Shown here: positions 33,207-42,277 of the stretch, in pieces
Layout: every line of letters starts with the position of its first letter
How positions within the stretch are numbered: position 1 is the stretch's first letter
From: Rhodospirillaceae bacterium
Lineage (GTDB): Bacteria; Pseudomonadota; Alphaproteobacteria; Azospirillales; Azospirillaceae
NCBI GenBank assembly: GCA_029267445.1
Contig: JAJUIU010000013.1
Location: 1-60,363, forward strand
Length of the DNA: 60,363 nt
Direction of reading: 5' to 3'
Notes under the pieces: generated by a model
Databases searched by the model: none
The model's input: only the letters and a program-made list of their open reading frames with translations
Told to the model about the DNA's origin: nothing
Made by a program: the position numbers and the translations under genes

Positions 33207-33314
33207 CCGGGGTTCGGGCGGCCGTGCGCGAAGTTTCGAACGCGAAAGGGTTGGTCGCACCCCGCCGGGGCGTGTTACGGTCTCTTAACGTTCCTTGGGC
33301 ATTTAATCGCGTCC

Positions 33315-35204
33315 ATGTCCGTGCCCGCCCCCTCGCCCCCGGATGACAGCGCCGCCCGACCGGGCGCAGAGCCGGGGCAAAGCACCCTTTCCGTGACGCA
33401 GCCATCCACCCGCCGTCTGCTGCTGGTGATGGCGGTGGGCGTGCTGGCGCCGCTGATCCTGCTGGCGGGCCTGAACGGCATCAGCCAGTTCGAGCTGGCC
33501 CGCGAGGCCGCCCGCAGCCAGACGGCGGACGAGGCGCGGCTGCTGGCGGCGACGGTCGACCGGCAGATCGCCGCCGTCGTCACCACGCTGAACGCGCTCG
33601 TCTCCTCCCCCGATCTGCGCGACGGCGATCTGGTCGGGCTGCATGCGCGGCTGAACGACATTCCGAACCGGGCCTTCGACGTCGCGGCCCTGGTGCGCCG
33701 GGACGGGCAGCTCACCTTCCACTCGCTGCGCCCGCTCGGCAGCGAGCTGCCGCGGTCCCCGCTGATCGACCTGTACGCGCCGGCCTTCGATTCCGACACG
33801 GTGATCGTCTCCAACCTGTTCCGCGGCACGGTGTCGGGCAACCCGTCGATGGTCGTGGCCCGGCGCACGATGGTCGGCGACACGCCGCATGTGCTGTCGC
33901 TTGCCATCCACTGGCCGCGCTTCCAGGAGCTGACGCAGACGCTGCCGGGCCGGATCGTCACCATTGTCGACCGGGAGGGAACCGTGATCGCCCGGTCGCA
34001 GCACGCCGACAAATATGTCGGCGCGCGGGTGCCGGACGATGTCCGCAGCCTGCTGCTGCGCCGGGAGGAAGGGCAGACCCGCACGCTGTCGCTGGAAGGC
34101 ATCGACGTCAACCTGGCCTTCAAGCGCAGCCAGATCTCCGGCTACACCGTAGTGGTGGCGCAGCCGAACAGCGACGTGCTGGCCGGCCCGCTGGAGCTGC
34201 TGCTGCGAGCGGCGGCGGCGGCCCTGCTGGCGATCGCGCTGGCGGTGGGGGCGGCACTCTGGATATCCCGCCGTATCGCCGCGTCGACCGAGGCGCTGGC
34301 GGCGGCGGCCGACACCATCAGCCGGGGCGGGACGCCCGCCTTCGACGCGCCGATGGCGACCAGCGACCTCGCCCGCGTGGCGACCGCACTGCAGGGTGCG
34401 GCCGAGACCATCGGCGCCCGCACCGCCGCCCTGACCGCCGCGACGGTGGAGGCGGACCGGGCGAGCAAGGCCAAGTCCAAGTTCCTGGCCAGCATGAGCC
34501 ACGAGCTGCGCACGCCGCTGAACGCGGTCATCGGCTTCGCCGAGTTGATCCGGGAGCAGGCCCACGGGCCGGTGGGCGACGGCCGCTACATCGAGTACGC
34601 CAACGACATCCGCGACAGCGGCGCGCATCTGCTGGGCATGGTGAACGACCTGCTGGACATGGCGCGGCTGGAGGCCGGACGGCGCGAGCTGCGCGAGACG
34701 CGGCTGTCGGTGATGGAGGAGATCGCCGCCACCCTGCGGCTGGTCCGCCCGGCCTACGACAAGGCCGATGTCCGGCTGGTGCCGCAGTACCGTGACGACC
34801 TGCCGGTGCTGGTGGCCGATCCGGTGGCGCTGCGGCAGATGCTGCTGAACCTGCTGGACAACGCCGCCAAGTTCACGCCGACCGGCGGGCAGGTGACCAT
34901 CTCGGCGGCGGCCGGGGCCGACGCCGACGGCGGCGGGCTGGACGTGACGGTGCGCGACACTGGCGTGGGCATTCCCGCCGACCGCCTGCCGGAGCTGGGC
35001 CATCCCTTCGCCCAGGTGGAGAACGTGCTGACCCGGCAGCACAGCGGCACCGGCATCGGCCTCTACATCGTGCGCTCGCTGATGGAGCTGCACGGCGGCA
35101 CCCTGCGGATCGCCAGCGTGGAGGGCCAGGGAACCGCCGTCACCCTGCATTTCCCGATGGAGCGTCTGGAACAGGCGCCGCCGATGCGCGTGGCGGCGAC
35201 CTGA
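33315..35204 (+). CDS. Membrane sensor histidine kinase
   Basis: A 629-aa kinase. Transmembrane segments at about residues 35-55 and 292-314 bracket a periplasmic Cache-like sensor of about 235 residues. A HAMP-like linker follows, then HisKA with phospho-acceptor His396 (FLASMSHELRTPLNAVIGFAELI). The HATPase_c domain has N-box LLNLLDNAAKF, G1 DTGVGIP and G2 GTGIGLYI. No response regulator is adjacent, so its partner is elsewhere. The HELRTPLNAVIGF signature resembles PdhS/DivJ-type alphaproteobacterial kinases. The signal is unknown. Confidence 0.9.
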   Translation: MSVPAPSPPDDSAARPGAEPGQSTLSVTQPSTRRLLLVMAVGVLAPLILLAGLNGISQFELAREAARSQTADEARLLAATVDRQIAAVVTTLNALVSSPDLRDGDLVGLHARLNDIPNRAFDVAALVRRDGQLTFHSLRPLGSELPRSPLIDLYAPAFDSDTVIVSNLFRGTVSGNPSMVVARRTMVGDTPHVLSLAIHWPRFQELTQTLPGRIVTIVDREGTVIARSQHADKYVGARVPDDVRSLLLRREEGQTRTLSLEGIDVNLAFKRSQISGYTVVVAQPNSDVLAGPLELLLRAAAAALLAIALAVGAALWISRRIAASTEALAAAADTISRGGTPAFDAPMATSDLARVATALQGAAETIGARTAALTAATVEADRASKAKSKFLASMSHELRTPLNAVIGFAELIREQAHGPVGDGRYIEYANDIRDSGAHLLGMVNDLLDMARLEAGRRELRETRLSVMEEIAATLRLVRPAYDKADVRLVPQYRDDLPVLVADPVALRQMLLNLLDNAAKFTPTGGQVTISAAAGADADGGGLDVTVRDTGVGIPADRLPELGHPFAQVENVLTRQHSGTGIGLYIVRSLMELHGGTLRIASVEGQGTAVTLHFPMERLEQAPPMRVAAT

Positions 35205-35228
35205 ACGGCCGCCGGCCCGGCCGCCGGG

Positions 35229-35594
35229 TCAGTCCACCTTGGTCAGCATCGGCCCGAGCGGGCGGCCGCCGAGGATGTGGACATGGAGGTGCGGCACCTC
35301 CTGGTGGCTGTGCGGGCCGTGGTTGGCGATCAGCCGGTAACCGGAATCCTCGACACCCGCCTGCCGCGCGATCAGGCCGACCGCGCGGGTGAAGCCGACG
35401 ATCTCCTCCGGGGTGGCCTGTTCGCTGAAGTCGGCGTAGCTGACGTACGGGCCCTTGGGGATGACCAGGATATGGGTCGGCGCCTGGGGGCGGATGTCGT
35501 GGAAGGCCAGGACGTGCTGGTCCTCGTACACCTTCTTGCAGGGGATTTCCCCGCGCAGGATCCTGGCGAACACGTTGTTCTGATCGTACGGCAT
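35229..35594 (-). CDS. Histidine-triad (HIT) hydrolase
   Basis: A 121-aa HIT-family protein of the HinT/PKCI branch, a purine nucleotide phosphoramidase. It starts with the typical NNVFARILRGEIPCKKVYEDQHVLAFHDIRPQAPTHILVIPK and ends with the catalytic triad His102-x-His104-x-His106 (PHLHVHILGG). It lies four bases after hisE and is probably the last gene of the his operon. The metabolic link is not clear, but HIT genes often follow hisE in alphaproteobacteria. Confidence 0.93.
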   Translation of the reverse strand: MPYDQNNVFARILRGEIPCKKVYEDQHVLAFHDIRPQAPTHILVIPKGPYVSYADFSEQATPEEIVGFTRAVGLIARQAGVEDSGYRLIANHGPHSHQEVPHLHVHILGGRPLGPMLTKVD

Positions 35595-35598
35595 CGGC

Positions 35599-36006
35599 TC
35601 ACCCCTCGGTTTCGGCCGCGTCGGTCTCCCGCTCCTTTCGGCCCCGCTTCTCCTCGATTCCGCTGATGCCGGACCGGGCCTGGAGGATGGCGTAGACCTC
35701 CGACGGCTTCAGCCCCGCGTCGGCCCAGAGCACCAGCAGATGGTAGAGCAGGTCGGCCGACTCCTCCGCCAGCTTGGCGGTGTCGCCCCGCACCCCCTCG
35801 ATCAGCGTCTCCACCGCCTCTTCGCCCAGCTTCTGGGCGATCTTGGCGCGGCCGCGGGCGAACAGGCGGGCCGTGTTCGACGTCTCCGGATCGCCGCCCT
35901 TGCGGGACAGGATCACGTCGTGCAGGGCGTCCAGCAGATGCGCGGTGGGCGCGTCCGCCTTGCGGCCTTTCTTGGAGGGGCTTTTCTTGTCCGCCACGCC
36001 GCTCAC
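35599..36006 (-). CDS. hisE: Phosphoribosyl-ATP diphosphatase
   Basis: Second step of histidine synthesis, hydrolysing PR-ATP to PR-AMP. The protein is 135 aa with a basic leader (residues 1-20) and an acidic tail. The MazG-like core carries [31 protein letters not shown] and the metal-binding [19 protein letters not shown]. The GTG start overlaps the hisF stop (GTGA), so the two are translationally coupled. The tail beyond [13 protein letters not shown] is longer than usual. Confidence 0.94.
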   Translation of the reverse strand: MSGVADKKSPSKKGRKADAPTAHLLDALHDVILSRKGGDPETSNTARLFARGRAKIAQKLGEEAVETLIEGVRGDTAKLAEESADLLYHLLVLWADAGLKPSEVYAILQARSGISGIEEKRGRKERETDAAETEG

Positions 36007-36764
36007 TCCATCCGCATCGGGATACCGGCCGCCGCCATGCTTTCCTTGGCCTGACGCACGGTGTAGGTGCCGAAGTGGAAGATGCTGGCGGCCAGCACCG
36101 CCGAGGCGTGGCCGTCGCGCACCCCTTCCACCAGGTGGTCCAGCGTGCCGACCCCGCCGGACGCGATCACCGGCACCGTGACGGCGTCCGCCACGGCCCG
36201 GGTCAGCGGGATGTCGAACCCTGCCTTGGTCCCGTCGCGGTCCATGCTGGTCAGCAGGATCTCGCCCGCACCCAGGGACGCCATCCGCCGCGCCCAGTCA
36301 ACGGCGTCGATACCGGTGGGGTTGCGTCCGCCATGGGTGAAAACCTCCCACCGTCCGGGGGCCGTCTCCTTCGCGTCGATGGCGACGACGACGCATTGGG
36401 CGCCGAACTTCTCCGCCGCCTCGCGCACGAATTCCGGCCGGTGGACGGCGGCGGTGTTGATCGAGACCTTGTCCGCCCCGGCCAGCAGCAGGCGGCGGAT
36501 ATCCTCCACCCCGCGCACGCCGCCGCCGACGGTCAGCGGCATGAACACCTGTTCCGCCGTGCGGCGGACCACGTCGTAGATGGTCGCCCGGTTCTCGGCA
36601 CTGGCGGTGATGTCGAGGAAGGTCAGCTCGTCGGCGCCCGCCGCGTCGTAGACGCGGGCCTGCTCCACCGGGTCGCCGGCGTCCACCAGACTGACGAAGT
36701 TGACGCCCTTGACGACGCGGCCGTCCTTCACGTCCAGGCAGGGGATGACGCGCGCCTTCAGCAT
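36003..36764 (-). CDS. hisF: Imidazole glycerol phosphate synthase, cyclase subunit
   Basis: Forms imidazole glycerol phosphate and AICAR using ammonia delivered by HisH. The 253-aa TIM barrel is full length. It has catalytic Asp11 ([18 protein letters not shown]) and a second Asp in [10 protein letters not shown], and phosphate loops GGGVR and [11 protein letters not shown]. It follows hisA by three bases. The HisH partner is encoded two genes upstream. Confidence 0.96.
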   Translation of the reverse strand: MLKARVIPCLDVKDGRVVKGVNFVSLVDAGDPVEQARVYDAAGADELTFLDITASAENRATIYDVVRRTAEQVFMPLTVGGGVRGVEDIRRLLLAGADKVSINTAAVHRPEFVREAAEKFGAQCVVVAIDAKETAPGRWEVFTHGGRNPTGIDAVDWARRMASLGAGEILLTSMDRDGTKAGFDIPLTRAVADAVTVPVIASGGVGTLDHLVEGVRDGHASAVLAASIFHFGTYTVRQAKESMAAAGIPMRME

Positions 36765-36767
36765 GGC

Positions 36768-37520
36768 TCACGCCCCCGCCGGGCCGGGGATGATCTGCGG
36801 GCCCGCCAGCGCCAGGGCCGCCGCCGGGTCGATCCGGCCGTCATAGAGGGCGCGCCCGACGATGACGCCCTGGATGCCGGTGCCCTCTTCCCGCTTCAGC
36901 GCCTCCAGGTCCTTCAGCGCCGACACCCCGCCCGAGGCGATCACCGGCGTGGTCAGGTGGCAGGCGAGGTTGGCCGTGGCCTCCACGTTCACCCCGCCCA
37001 TGGCGCCGTCGCGGTCGATGTCGGTGTAGATGATGGCGGCGACCCCGGCATCCTCGAACTTCATGGCGAGGTCGAGGGCGCGCACGCTGGAGGTCTCCGC
37101 CCAGCCGTCCACCGCCACCATGCCGTCGCGCGCGTCGATGCCGACGCAGACCCGGCCGGGGAACGCCTTGCATGACTGCTTCACCAGCGCCGGGTCGCGA
37201 AGGGCCGCCGTGCCCAGGATCACGCGGGCGACACCCTTCTCCAGCCACGCCTCGATCGTGGCCATGTCGCGGATGCCGCCGCCGAGCTGCACCTTCATGG
37301 AGACGGAGGCCAGGATCGCCTCCACCGGGGCGGCGTTCACCGGCTTGCCGGCGAAGGCGCCGTTCAGGTCGACGATGTGCAGCCAGCCGAAGCCGGCCGC
37401 CTGGAACCGCGCCGCCTGGTCGGCGGGATCGGTGTTGAACACGGTGGCCCGGTCCATGTCGCCGCGCACGAGGCGCACGGCGTTGCCGTCCTTCAGGTCG
37501 ATGGCGGGAAACACGATCAT
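36768..37520 (-). CDS. hisA: ProFAR isomerase
   Basis: Amadori isomerisation of ProFAR to PRFAR. A 250-aa TIM barrel related to HisF, with acid/base Asp8 ([18 protein letters not shown]) and a second conserved Asp in [10 protein letters not shown]. Phosphate-binding segments are GGGIRDM and [11 protein letters not shown]. The length and motifs are complete. It sits between the GNAT gene (six-base gap) and hisF. Confidence 0.95.
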   Translation of the reverse strand: MIVFPAIDLKDGNAVRLVRGDMDRATVFNTDPADQAARFQAAGFGWLHIVDLNGAFAGKPVNAAPVEAILASVSMKVQLGGGIRDMATIEAWLEKGVARVILGTAALRDPALVKQSCKAFPGRVCVGIDARDGMVAVDGWAETSSVRALDLAMKFEDAGVAAIIYTDIDRDGAMGGVNVEATANLACHLTTPVIASGGVSALKDLEALKREEGTGIQGVIVGRALYDGRIDPAAALALAGPQIIPGPAGA

Positions 37521-37526
37521 CGGCGG

Positions 37527-38072
37527 TCAGCGCGGTCCTTCGGCGTCGAGGTCGAGATAGTAGAAGAGGCCGGCATAGACCCGTCCATGCGCCATCGCGT
37601 AGCGGGGGTGGGTGCCCCAGCGCTTGAAGCCGAGGCTCTCGTACAGGGCGATGGCCGCCGTCTGGCTGTCGCGCACATCAAGGTTCAGGACCTTGTAGCC
37701 CTCGTCCCGGGCGCGGTCGGCCACGGCGAGCGTCAGTTTCTTCGCCAGCCCGTGGCCGCGCGCCCAGGGGGCGACGAAGCTTGTGGTCAGGGCCGCCGCG
37801 AAACTCTGGGACTCGTTGTTGCGGGTCGGGCGGATGAGCTGGGCCGAGCCGGCGATCACCCCGTCCAGCCGGCCGACGAACAGGGTGCGCTCCGGCACCA
37901 CCATGACGCCGCGCCAGTACCGCTCCATCACGTCGCGCGGCGGCGGATCGACCCAGCCGAAGCCGCCCCCGTCCACGATGGCGGCGTCGGTCGCGTCGCA
38001 CAGGTCGTGCAGGTCGCCGCGGCGGAACTCGTCCACGACCTCGACGGCCGTGACTGCCTTGAGCTCGGTCAT
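37527..38072 (-). CDS. GNAT-family acetyltransferase inside the his operon
   Basis: A 181-aa protein. It has the GNAT fold with an acetyl-CoA loop-like FVAPWARGHGLAKKLTLAVADRARDEGYKVLNLDVRDSQTAAIALYESLGFKRWGTHPRYA. This contains the RGxGL pyrophosphate-binding motif and the ALYESLGF motif. Its ATG is adjacent to the hisH stop and its stop lies six bases before hisA, so it is firmly part of the operon. The substrate is unknown. It may modify a histidine-pathway metabolite, or simply be a passenger. Confidence 0.85.
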   Translation of the reverse strand: MTELKAVTAVEVVDEFRRGDLHDLCDATDAAIVDGGGFGWVDPPPRDVMERYWRGVMVVPERTLFVGRLDGVIAGSAQLIRPTRNNESQSFAAALTTSFVAPWARGHGLAKKLTLAVADRARDEGYKVLNLDVRDSQTAAIALYESLGFKRWGTHPRYAMAHGRVYAGLFYYLDLDAEGPR

Positions 38073-38720
38073 CTACGGACGCCATTCGAGGAAGTTGCGG
38101 ATGAGGCGCAGGCCGGTGGCCTGGCTCTTCTCCGGGTGGAACTGCGTGCCGACGATGTTGTCACGCCCGACCACGGCGGGGAAGCGTCCGCCATAGTCGC
38201 ATTCGGCCAGCACCACCGACGGGTCGGCCGGCACCATCCGGTAGGAATGGACGAAATAGGCGTGGCTGCCCGCCGTCAGCCCCTCCAGCACCGGATGGAC
38301 GGGTGAGGCCGGGATCAGCTCGTTCCAGCCCATGTGGGGAATCTTCAACGCCGGGTCGGAGGGGGCGAGCGGCACCACCTCCGCGTCCAGCCAGCCGAGG
38401 CCGCCGGTGTCGCGGTGCTCCCGCCCGACGCTGGCCAGCAGCTGCATGCCGACACAGATGCCGAGGAAGGGCCGGCCATGCAGGATCACCGCCTCGTAAA
38501 GGGCTGAGACCATGCCGTGGACGGCGTCCAGGCCGGCCTTGCAGTCGGCGAAGGCGCCGACGCCCGGCAGCACGATGCGGTCGGCCGTGCGCACATTCTC
38601 AGGATCGGCTGTGACGGCGACGGTCATCGACAGCCCGGCCTCCGCCACCGCGCGCTCCAGCGCCTTGGCCGCCGAGCGCAGATTGCCCGACCCGTAATCG
38701 ATGAGGGCGACGGTGGTCAT
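38073..38720 (-). CDS. hisH: Imidazole glycerol phosphate synthase, glutaminase subunit
   Basis: A class I glutamine amidotransferase that supplies ammonia to HisF. The 215-aa length is normal. The catalytic triad is Cys89 ([11 protein letters not shown]), His195 and Glu197 (QFHPEKS). The N-terminal [13 protein letters not shown] is the family signature. Its ATG overlaps the DUF559 stop by four bases (ATGA). This is unusual, because the overlapping partner is an apparently inserted gene. Confidence 0.95.
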   Translation of the reverse strand: MTTVALIDYGSGNLRSAAKALERAVAEAGLSMTVAVTADPENVRTADRIVLPGVGAFADCKAGLDAVHGMVSALYEAVILHGRPFLGICVGMQLLASVGREHRDTGGLGWLDAEVVPLAPSDPALKIPHMGWNELIPASPVHPVLEGLTAGSHAYFVHSYRMVPADPSVVLAECDYGGRFPAVVGRDNIVGTQFHPEKSQATGLRLIRNFLEWRP

Positions 38721-39385
38721 GGTCCGGTCCCCCTCCCGGCCGGGGAAGGCGGAACCACCCCCTCACCCCCCCGCATCGCGGGTCCCTCCCTCTCCCCGGG
38801 GGGGAGACGGATCGGCTGTGCCGGTTGCCGCGCTTGGAAAGGACCCGGGCCGATATCGGCGGGCCGGACTCCGTCAATCCCTCTCCCCCCCGGGGAGAGG
38901 TCAGGAGAGGGGGTATCGCCGCCGGGGCACCGCCGCAGACCCGCCTGGACCTCGTGCCAGATGGCGTCCATCACGCCTTCGAACGCGGTGAAGACATCGC
39001 CGTTCCAGAAGCGGATGACGCGGTAGCCGGCGGTATCGAGCGCGGCGGTGCGGCGGGCGTCGCGGTCACGGTCCGCGTCGTGCTGCGCGCCATCGATCTC
39101 GATCACCAGCCGGAGTCGATGACAGACGAAATCGACGGTATAGCCGAGGATGGGCTCCTGCCGACGGAACTTGGCACCGTACTTCCCGGCGCGCAGATGC
39201 GACCAGACAAGCCGCTCCGCATCGGTCATGTCCCGGCGGAGGCGTTGCGCCCGCCGCGTCTGATTTGCGCTCGGCTTGGCCTTGGCGGCGGCGCTTTTCG
39301 GACGGACCGGTGAAGGCGGAACCGCCCCCTCTCCTGACCTCTCCCCGGGGGGGAGAGGGAGGGGCTGATGTGCGGGCGGGGGCAT
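38717..39385 (-). CDS. DUF559 (Vsr-like) endonuclease-domain protein with repeat-encoded ends
   Basis: A 222-aa protein. The DUF559 domain covers about residues 44-155: [58 protein letters not shown]. Its PD-(D/E)XK-like Asp85, Glu96 and Asp98 suggest a nuclease. Residues 9-20 and 158-169 are encoded by a perfect 35-bp inverted repeat, and residues about 191-210 by a third related copy, so both tails are low-complexity Pro/Gly/Arg. GGAGGT five bases before the ATG is a strong ribosome binding site. The gene follows hisB by 12 bases and overlaps hisH. Its function is unknown, and it is probably a mobile passenger. Confidence 0.78.
   Translation of the reverse strand: MPPPAHQPLPLPPGERSGEGAVPPSPVRPKSAAAKAKPSANQTRRAQRLRRDMTDAERLVWSHLRAGKYGAKFRRQEPILGYTVDFVCHRLRLVIEIDGAQHDADRDRDARRTAALDTAGYRVIRFWNGDVFTAFEGVMDAIWHEVQAGLRRCPGGDTPSPDLSPGGRGIDGVRPADIGPGPFQARQPAQPIRLPPGEREGPAMRGGEGVVPPSPAGRGTGP
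38752..38813. repeat. Related CTCACCC/CTCTCCCC repeat inside the DUF559 3' end
   Basis: CCCCCTCACCC and CCCTCTCCCCGGGGGGGAGA (split CCCTCTCCCC-GGGGGGGAGA) units resemble the flanking 35-bp inverted repeats. They encode the Pro/Gly-rich C-terminal tail of the DUF559 protein. Confidence 0.6.
38879..38913 (+). repeat. 35-bp inverted repeat, left copy
   Basis: Begins CCCTCTCCCCCCCGGGGAGA and is the exact reverse complement of 39325-39359. It lies just after the DUF559 catalytic domain. Confidence 0.9.
39325..39359 (-). repeat. 35-bp inverted repeat, right copy
   Basis: Exact reverse complement of 38879-38913. It lies within the first 20 codons of the DUF559 gene. Confidence 0.9.
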
Positions 39386-39397
39386 CGTGACCTCCGC

Positions 39398-40021
39398 TTA
39401 CAGGGAGCCGCCGAGCACGCCCTTGGTGGACGGGACGGCGTCGGACTTGCGGGGATCGATCTCGATCGCCGCCCGGAGCGCGCGGGCGAGCGCCTTGTAG
39501 CAGCTCTCCACGATGTGGTGGTTGTTCTCGCCGTACAGGTTCTCGACATGCAGGGTGGCGCCGGCCGACTGGCTGAAGGCCTGGAACCACTCGCGGAACA
39601 GCTCGGTATCCATCTCACCCAGCTTGTCGCGGGTGAACTGGACCTTCCAGATCAGGTAGGGCCGGTTCGACAGGTCGATGGCGACGCGGGTCAGCGTCTC
39701 GTCCATCGGCACATAGGCGTGGCCGTAGCGCTGGATGCCTGTGCGGGCCCCCAGCGCCTTCGCCACGGCCTCGCCCACGGCGATGCCGGTATCCTCGGTC
39801 GTATGGTGGAAATCGATGTGCAGGTCGCCCTTCGCCTCGACCTCCAGGTCGATCAGCGAATGGCGCGACAGCTGCTCCAGCATGTGGTCGAGGAAGCCGA
39901 TCCCGGTGGAGACGGCGTACTGCCCCGTCCCGTCCAGGTTCACGGCCACTTTGATCCGGGTCTCCTTGGTGGAACGCTCCACCGCGGCCCGGCGGCCCTG
40001 CTTGGCGATGCTGGTGTCCAT
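39398..40021 (-). CDS. hisB: Imidazoleglycerol-phosphate dehydratase
   Basis: Converts IGP to imidazole acetol phosphate. The 207-aa protein is the single-domain type without a fused phosphatase. The manganese-binding motifs are [14 protein letters not shown], near the middle, and [19 protein letters not shown]. The start gives an [18 protein letters not shown]-terminus after a short basic leader. It is the first his gene on this strand and is divergent from the transglycosylase gene. DUF559 follows 12 bases later. Confidence 0.96.
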   Translation of the reverse strand: MDTSIAKQGRRAAVERSTKETRIKVAVNLDGTGQYAVSTGIGFLDHMLEQLSRHSLIDLEVEAKGDLHIDFHHTTEDTGIAVGEAVAKALGARTGIQRYGHAYVPMDETLTRVAIDLSNRPYLIWKVQFTRDKLGEMDTELFREWFQAFSQSAGATLHVENLYGENNHHIVESCYKALARALRAAIEIDPRKSDAVPSTKGVLGGSL

Positions 40022-40086
40022 GGCGGTTTCGTACCGCCTATGGCCGCCCCTGTCCAGTTCGCCGGGCGCCTCGTCTGGTTCACCCG

Positions 40087-40116
40087 TTGACAGGTAACCG
40101 GTCCCCGGACCTTGAT
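40087..40116 (+). promoter_or_regulatory. Candidate promoter of the transglycosylase gene
   Basis: A consensus TTGACA (-35) is followed after 18 bp by CTTGAT, a weak -10. It lies 30-60 bp before the start codon, in the gap divergent to hisB. Confidence 0.35.
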
Positions 40117-40144
40117 TGCTGGAAACACTGCCGGGGGAAGGCCC

Positions 40145-41608
40145 ATGAGGGCGGGGCTGGTGGGCGTGCTGAGCGTCATCCTGTCGCTGCTGGCGGCGGA
40201 TGGTGCGCGGGCGGACCAGCCGCCCCATCCCCGCGATGAACTGCCTCTGCAAGGCGACGCCCAGCTTCTGCCCGAGCCGGCGTTCGGCGATCTGCCCGCC
40301 ATACGGGAGCGGCGGACGCTACGCGTGCTGGTGCCCTACAGCCGAACCAACTTCTTCTTCGACAAGGGCGAAATCCGCGGCTTCGCCCACGATGTCTTCC
40401 AGGAGTACGCGCGCGTTCTGAACGCGGGCGCGAAGCGGGCCGGGCGCGTCACGGTCGCCTTTATTCCCGTGCCGCGCGACAAGCTGATCCCCTGGCTGCT
40501 GGAAGGGCGCGGCGACATCGCCGCGGGGCGGCTGACGATCACGCCGGAGCGCGCCGCCCTGGTGGATTTCAGCAGCCCCGTCGAGTCCGACGTGGCCGAG
40601 ATACCCGTGACCCGGAAGGATGGTCCGGCCCTGAGCACCCCCGACAGCCTGTCCGGAATGACGGTGCATATCCGCCGATCCAGCAGCTACTTCCAGAGTC
40701 TCACGACGCTGAACGCCAGCCTTAAGGGTCGAGGCCTGCCACCGGTGCGCCTGGAGACCGTGCCGGAGCATCTTGAGGACCCGGACCTTCTGGAGAAACT
40801 GGACGATGGCGTGATCGATCTGGTGGTGGTCGACGACTACAAGCGCCAACTGTTCGCGCGCATCTTCCCCGACCTGATGTTCCACACGGGCGTGCGCCTC
40901 CGGGAAGGGGCGGATATCGGCTGGGCCGTCCGCAAGGGCAGTCCCCAGCTTCTGGCCTCGCTCGACACCTTCATCCGCCAGGACCGGAAAGGCCCGAACG
41001 TCATCGCCTATGTCGAGCGCAAGTACTTCGTCGACAACCGCTGGATCCACCGGGCGTCGGGCCTGCAGACCGTCGGCGACTTCGAGCGCATCCAGGCCCT
41101 GTTCCGCCGTTTCGGCGAGCAGTACGCCATGGCCTGGGCGCCCCTGCTGGCCCAGGGTTACCAGGAATCCCGGCTCGACCACGCGGCGCGCAGCCCCGTC
41201 GGCGCGGTGGGCATCATGCAGGTGATGCCACAGACGGCCGCGGCGCCGCCGATCCTGCTGCCGGACGTCCATCAGCTGGAGACGAACATCCATGCGGGGG
41301 CGAAGTACATGCGCTTCCTTTTGGACAGATACTTCGACGAGCCCGCGATCGCGCCGGACGACCGGTTCCGTTTCGCGCTGGCCGCCTACAACGCCGGGCC
41401 CAACCGCATCCGCACGCTGCGCGAGCGCGCCGCGCTGGCCGGTTTCGACCCCAACGTCTGGTACGACAATGTCGAGATCGTGGTGGCCAAACATGTGGGC
41501 CAGGAACCGGTCACCTATGTCGGCAACATCGACAAGTATCTATACGCGTTCCAGCGCGCCCGGTTCCTGAGCCACCTGCGCGAAGCCGCCGGCGGTGGCA
41601 CCCCCTGA
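40145..41608 (+). CDS. MltF-like lytic murein transglycosylase
   Basis: A 487-aa periplasmic enzyme. The signal peptide is residues 1-24 ([10 protein letters not shown]). An SBP_bac_3 domain (about 50-290) begins [37 protein letters not shown]-terminal SLT domain (about 330-470) has catalytic Glu in [12 protein letters not shown], then [16 protein letters not shown] and [12 protein letters not shown]. This solute-binding plus transglycosylase architecture is that of MltF. It cleaves peptidoglycan with anhydro-sugar formation. Confidence 0.9.
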   Translation: MRAGLVGVLSVILSLLAADGARADQPPHPRDELPLQGDAQLLPEPAFGDLPAIRERRTLRVLVPYSRTNFFFDKGEIRGFAHDVFQEYARVLNAGAKRAGRVTVAFIPVPRDKLIPWLLEGRGDIAAGRLTITPERAALVDFSSPVESDVAEIPVTRKDGPALSTPDSLSGMTVHIRRSSSYFQSLTTLNASLKGRGLPPVRLETVPEHLEDPDLLEKLDDGVIDLVVVDDYKRQLFARIFPDLMFHTGVRLREGADIGWAVRKGSPQLLASLDTFIRQDRKGPNVIAYVERKYFVDNRWIHRASGLQTVGDFERIQALFRRFGEQYAMAWAPLLAQGYQESRLDHAARSPVGAVGIMQVMPQTAAAPPILLPDVHQLETNIHAGAKYMRFLLDRYFDEPAIAPDDRFRFALAAYNAGPNRIRTLRERAALAGFDPNVWYDNVEIVVAKHVGQEPVTYVGNIDKYLYAFQRARFLSHLREAAGGGTP

Positions 41609-41636
41609 CGCGGGCGGTGGCGATGCGGACGCCCCG

Positions 41637-41667
41637 CTTGACCCGCCCGGCCGGTTGCCCACCTATC
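41637..41667 (+). promoter_or_regulatory. hslV: Heat-shock (RpoH-like) promoter of hslVU
   Basis: CTTGAC at 41637-41642 and CCTATC at 41662-41667 are separated by 19 bp (18 if the -10 is read as ACCTAT). This fits the alphaproteobacterial sigma-32 pattern CTTG...CCTAT. It lies about 50 bp upstream of hslV. Confidence 0.5.
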
Positions 41668-41716
41668 GGAGGCGGCGCGAGATGCGGCCGCCCGCCTTCA
41701 GACCAGAGACGCCTCC

Positions 41717-42274
41717 ATGACGCATTCCACGCCCCACGACCCCGTGCAGTGGCACGGCACCACCATCCTGTGCGTCCGCAAGGGCGGCCGGGTGGTGATG
41801 GCCGGCGACGGCCAAGTCTCCATGGGCCAGACCGTGATGAAGGGCAATGCCCGCAAGGTCCGCCGGCTGGCGGGCGGGGGCGTGCTGGCGGGCTTCGCCG
41901 GCGCCACGGCCGACGCCTTCACCCTGCTGGAGCGGCTGGAGGCGAAGCTGGAGCAGCATCCGGGCCAGCTGCAGCGCGCCTGCGTTGAGCTGGCGAAGGA
42001 CTGGCGCACCGACCGGTACCTGCGCCGGCTGGAGGCGATGATGGCCGTGGCCGACCGGGAGTACAGCTATGTGCTGACCGGAAACGGCGACGTGCTGGAG
42101 CCGGAGGACGGCATCATCGGCATCGGGTCCGGCGGCGGCTACGCCCTGGCGGCCGCGCGCGCCCTGATCGACGTGCCGGACCTGGACGCCGAGACGATCG
42201 CCCGCAAGGCCATGAAGGTGGCCGCCGGGATCTGCGTCTACACCAACGAGAACATCATCCTGGAGACGTTCTGA
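41717..42274 (+). CDS. hslV: ATP-dependent protease subunit HslV
   Basis: Proteolytic core of the HslVU (ClpQY) complex, with proteasome-beta-type threonine catalysis. The 185-aa protein carries [40 protein letters not shown]. The predicted nucleophile is Thr15, so a 14-residue propeptide must be removed, longer than the single Met of E. coli Hsl[16 protein letters not shown] is a conserved late motif. It is followed three bases later by hslU. Confidence 0.95.
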   Translation: MTHSTPHDPVQWHGTTILCVRKGGRVVMAGDGQVSMGQTVMKGNARKVRRLAGGGVLAGFAGATADAFTLLERLEAKLEQHPGQLQRACVELAKDWRTDRYLRRLEAMMAVADREYSYVLTGNGDVLEPEDGIIGIGSGGGYALAAARALIDVPDLDAETIARKAMKVAAGICVYTNENIILETF

Positions 42275-42277
42275 GCC

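Noticed and set aside
40022-40144. Histidine leader peptide or attenuator upstream of hisB
   Set aside because: No short ORF with a run of His codons and no attenuator hairpins in the gap.
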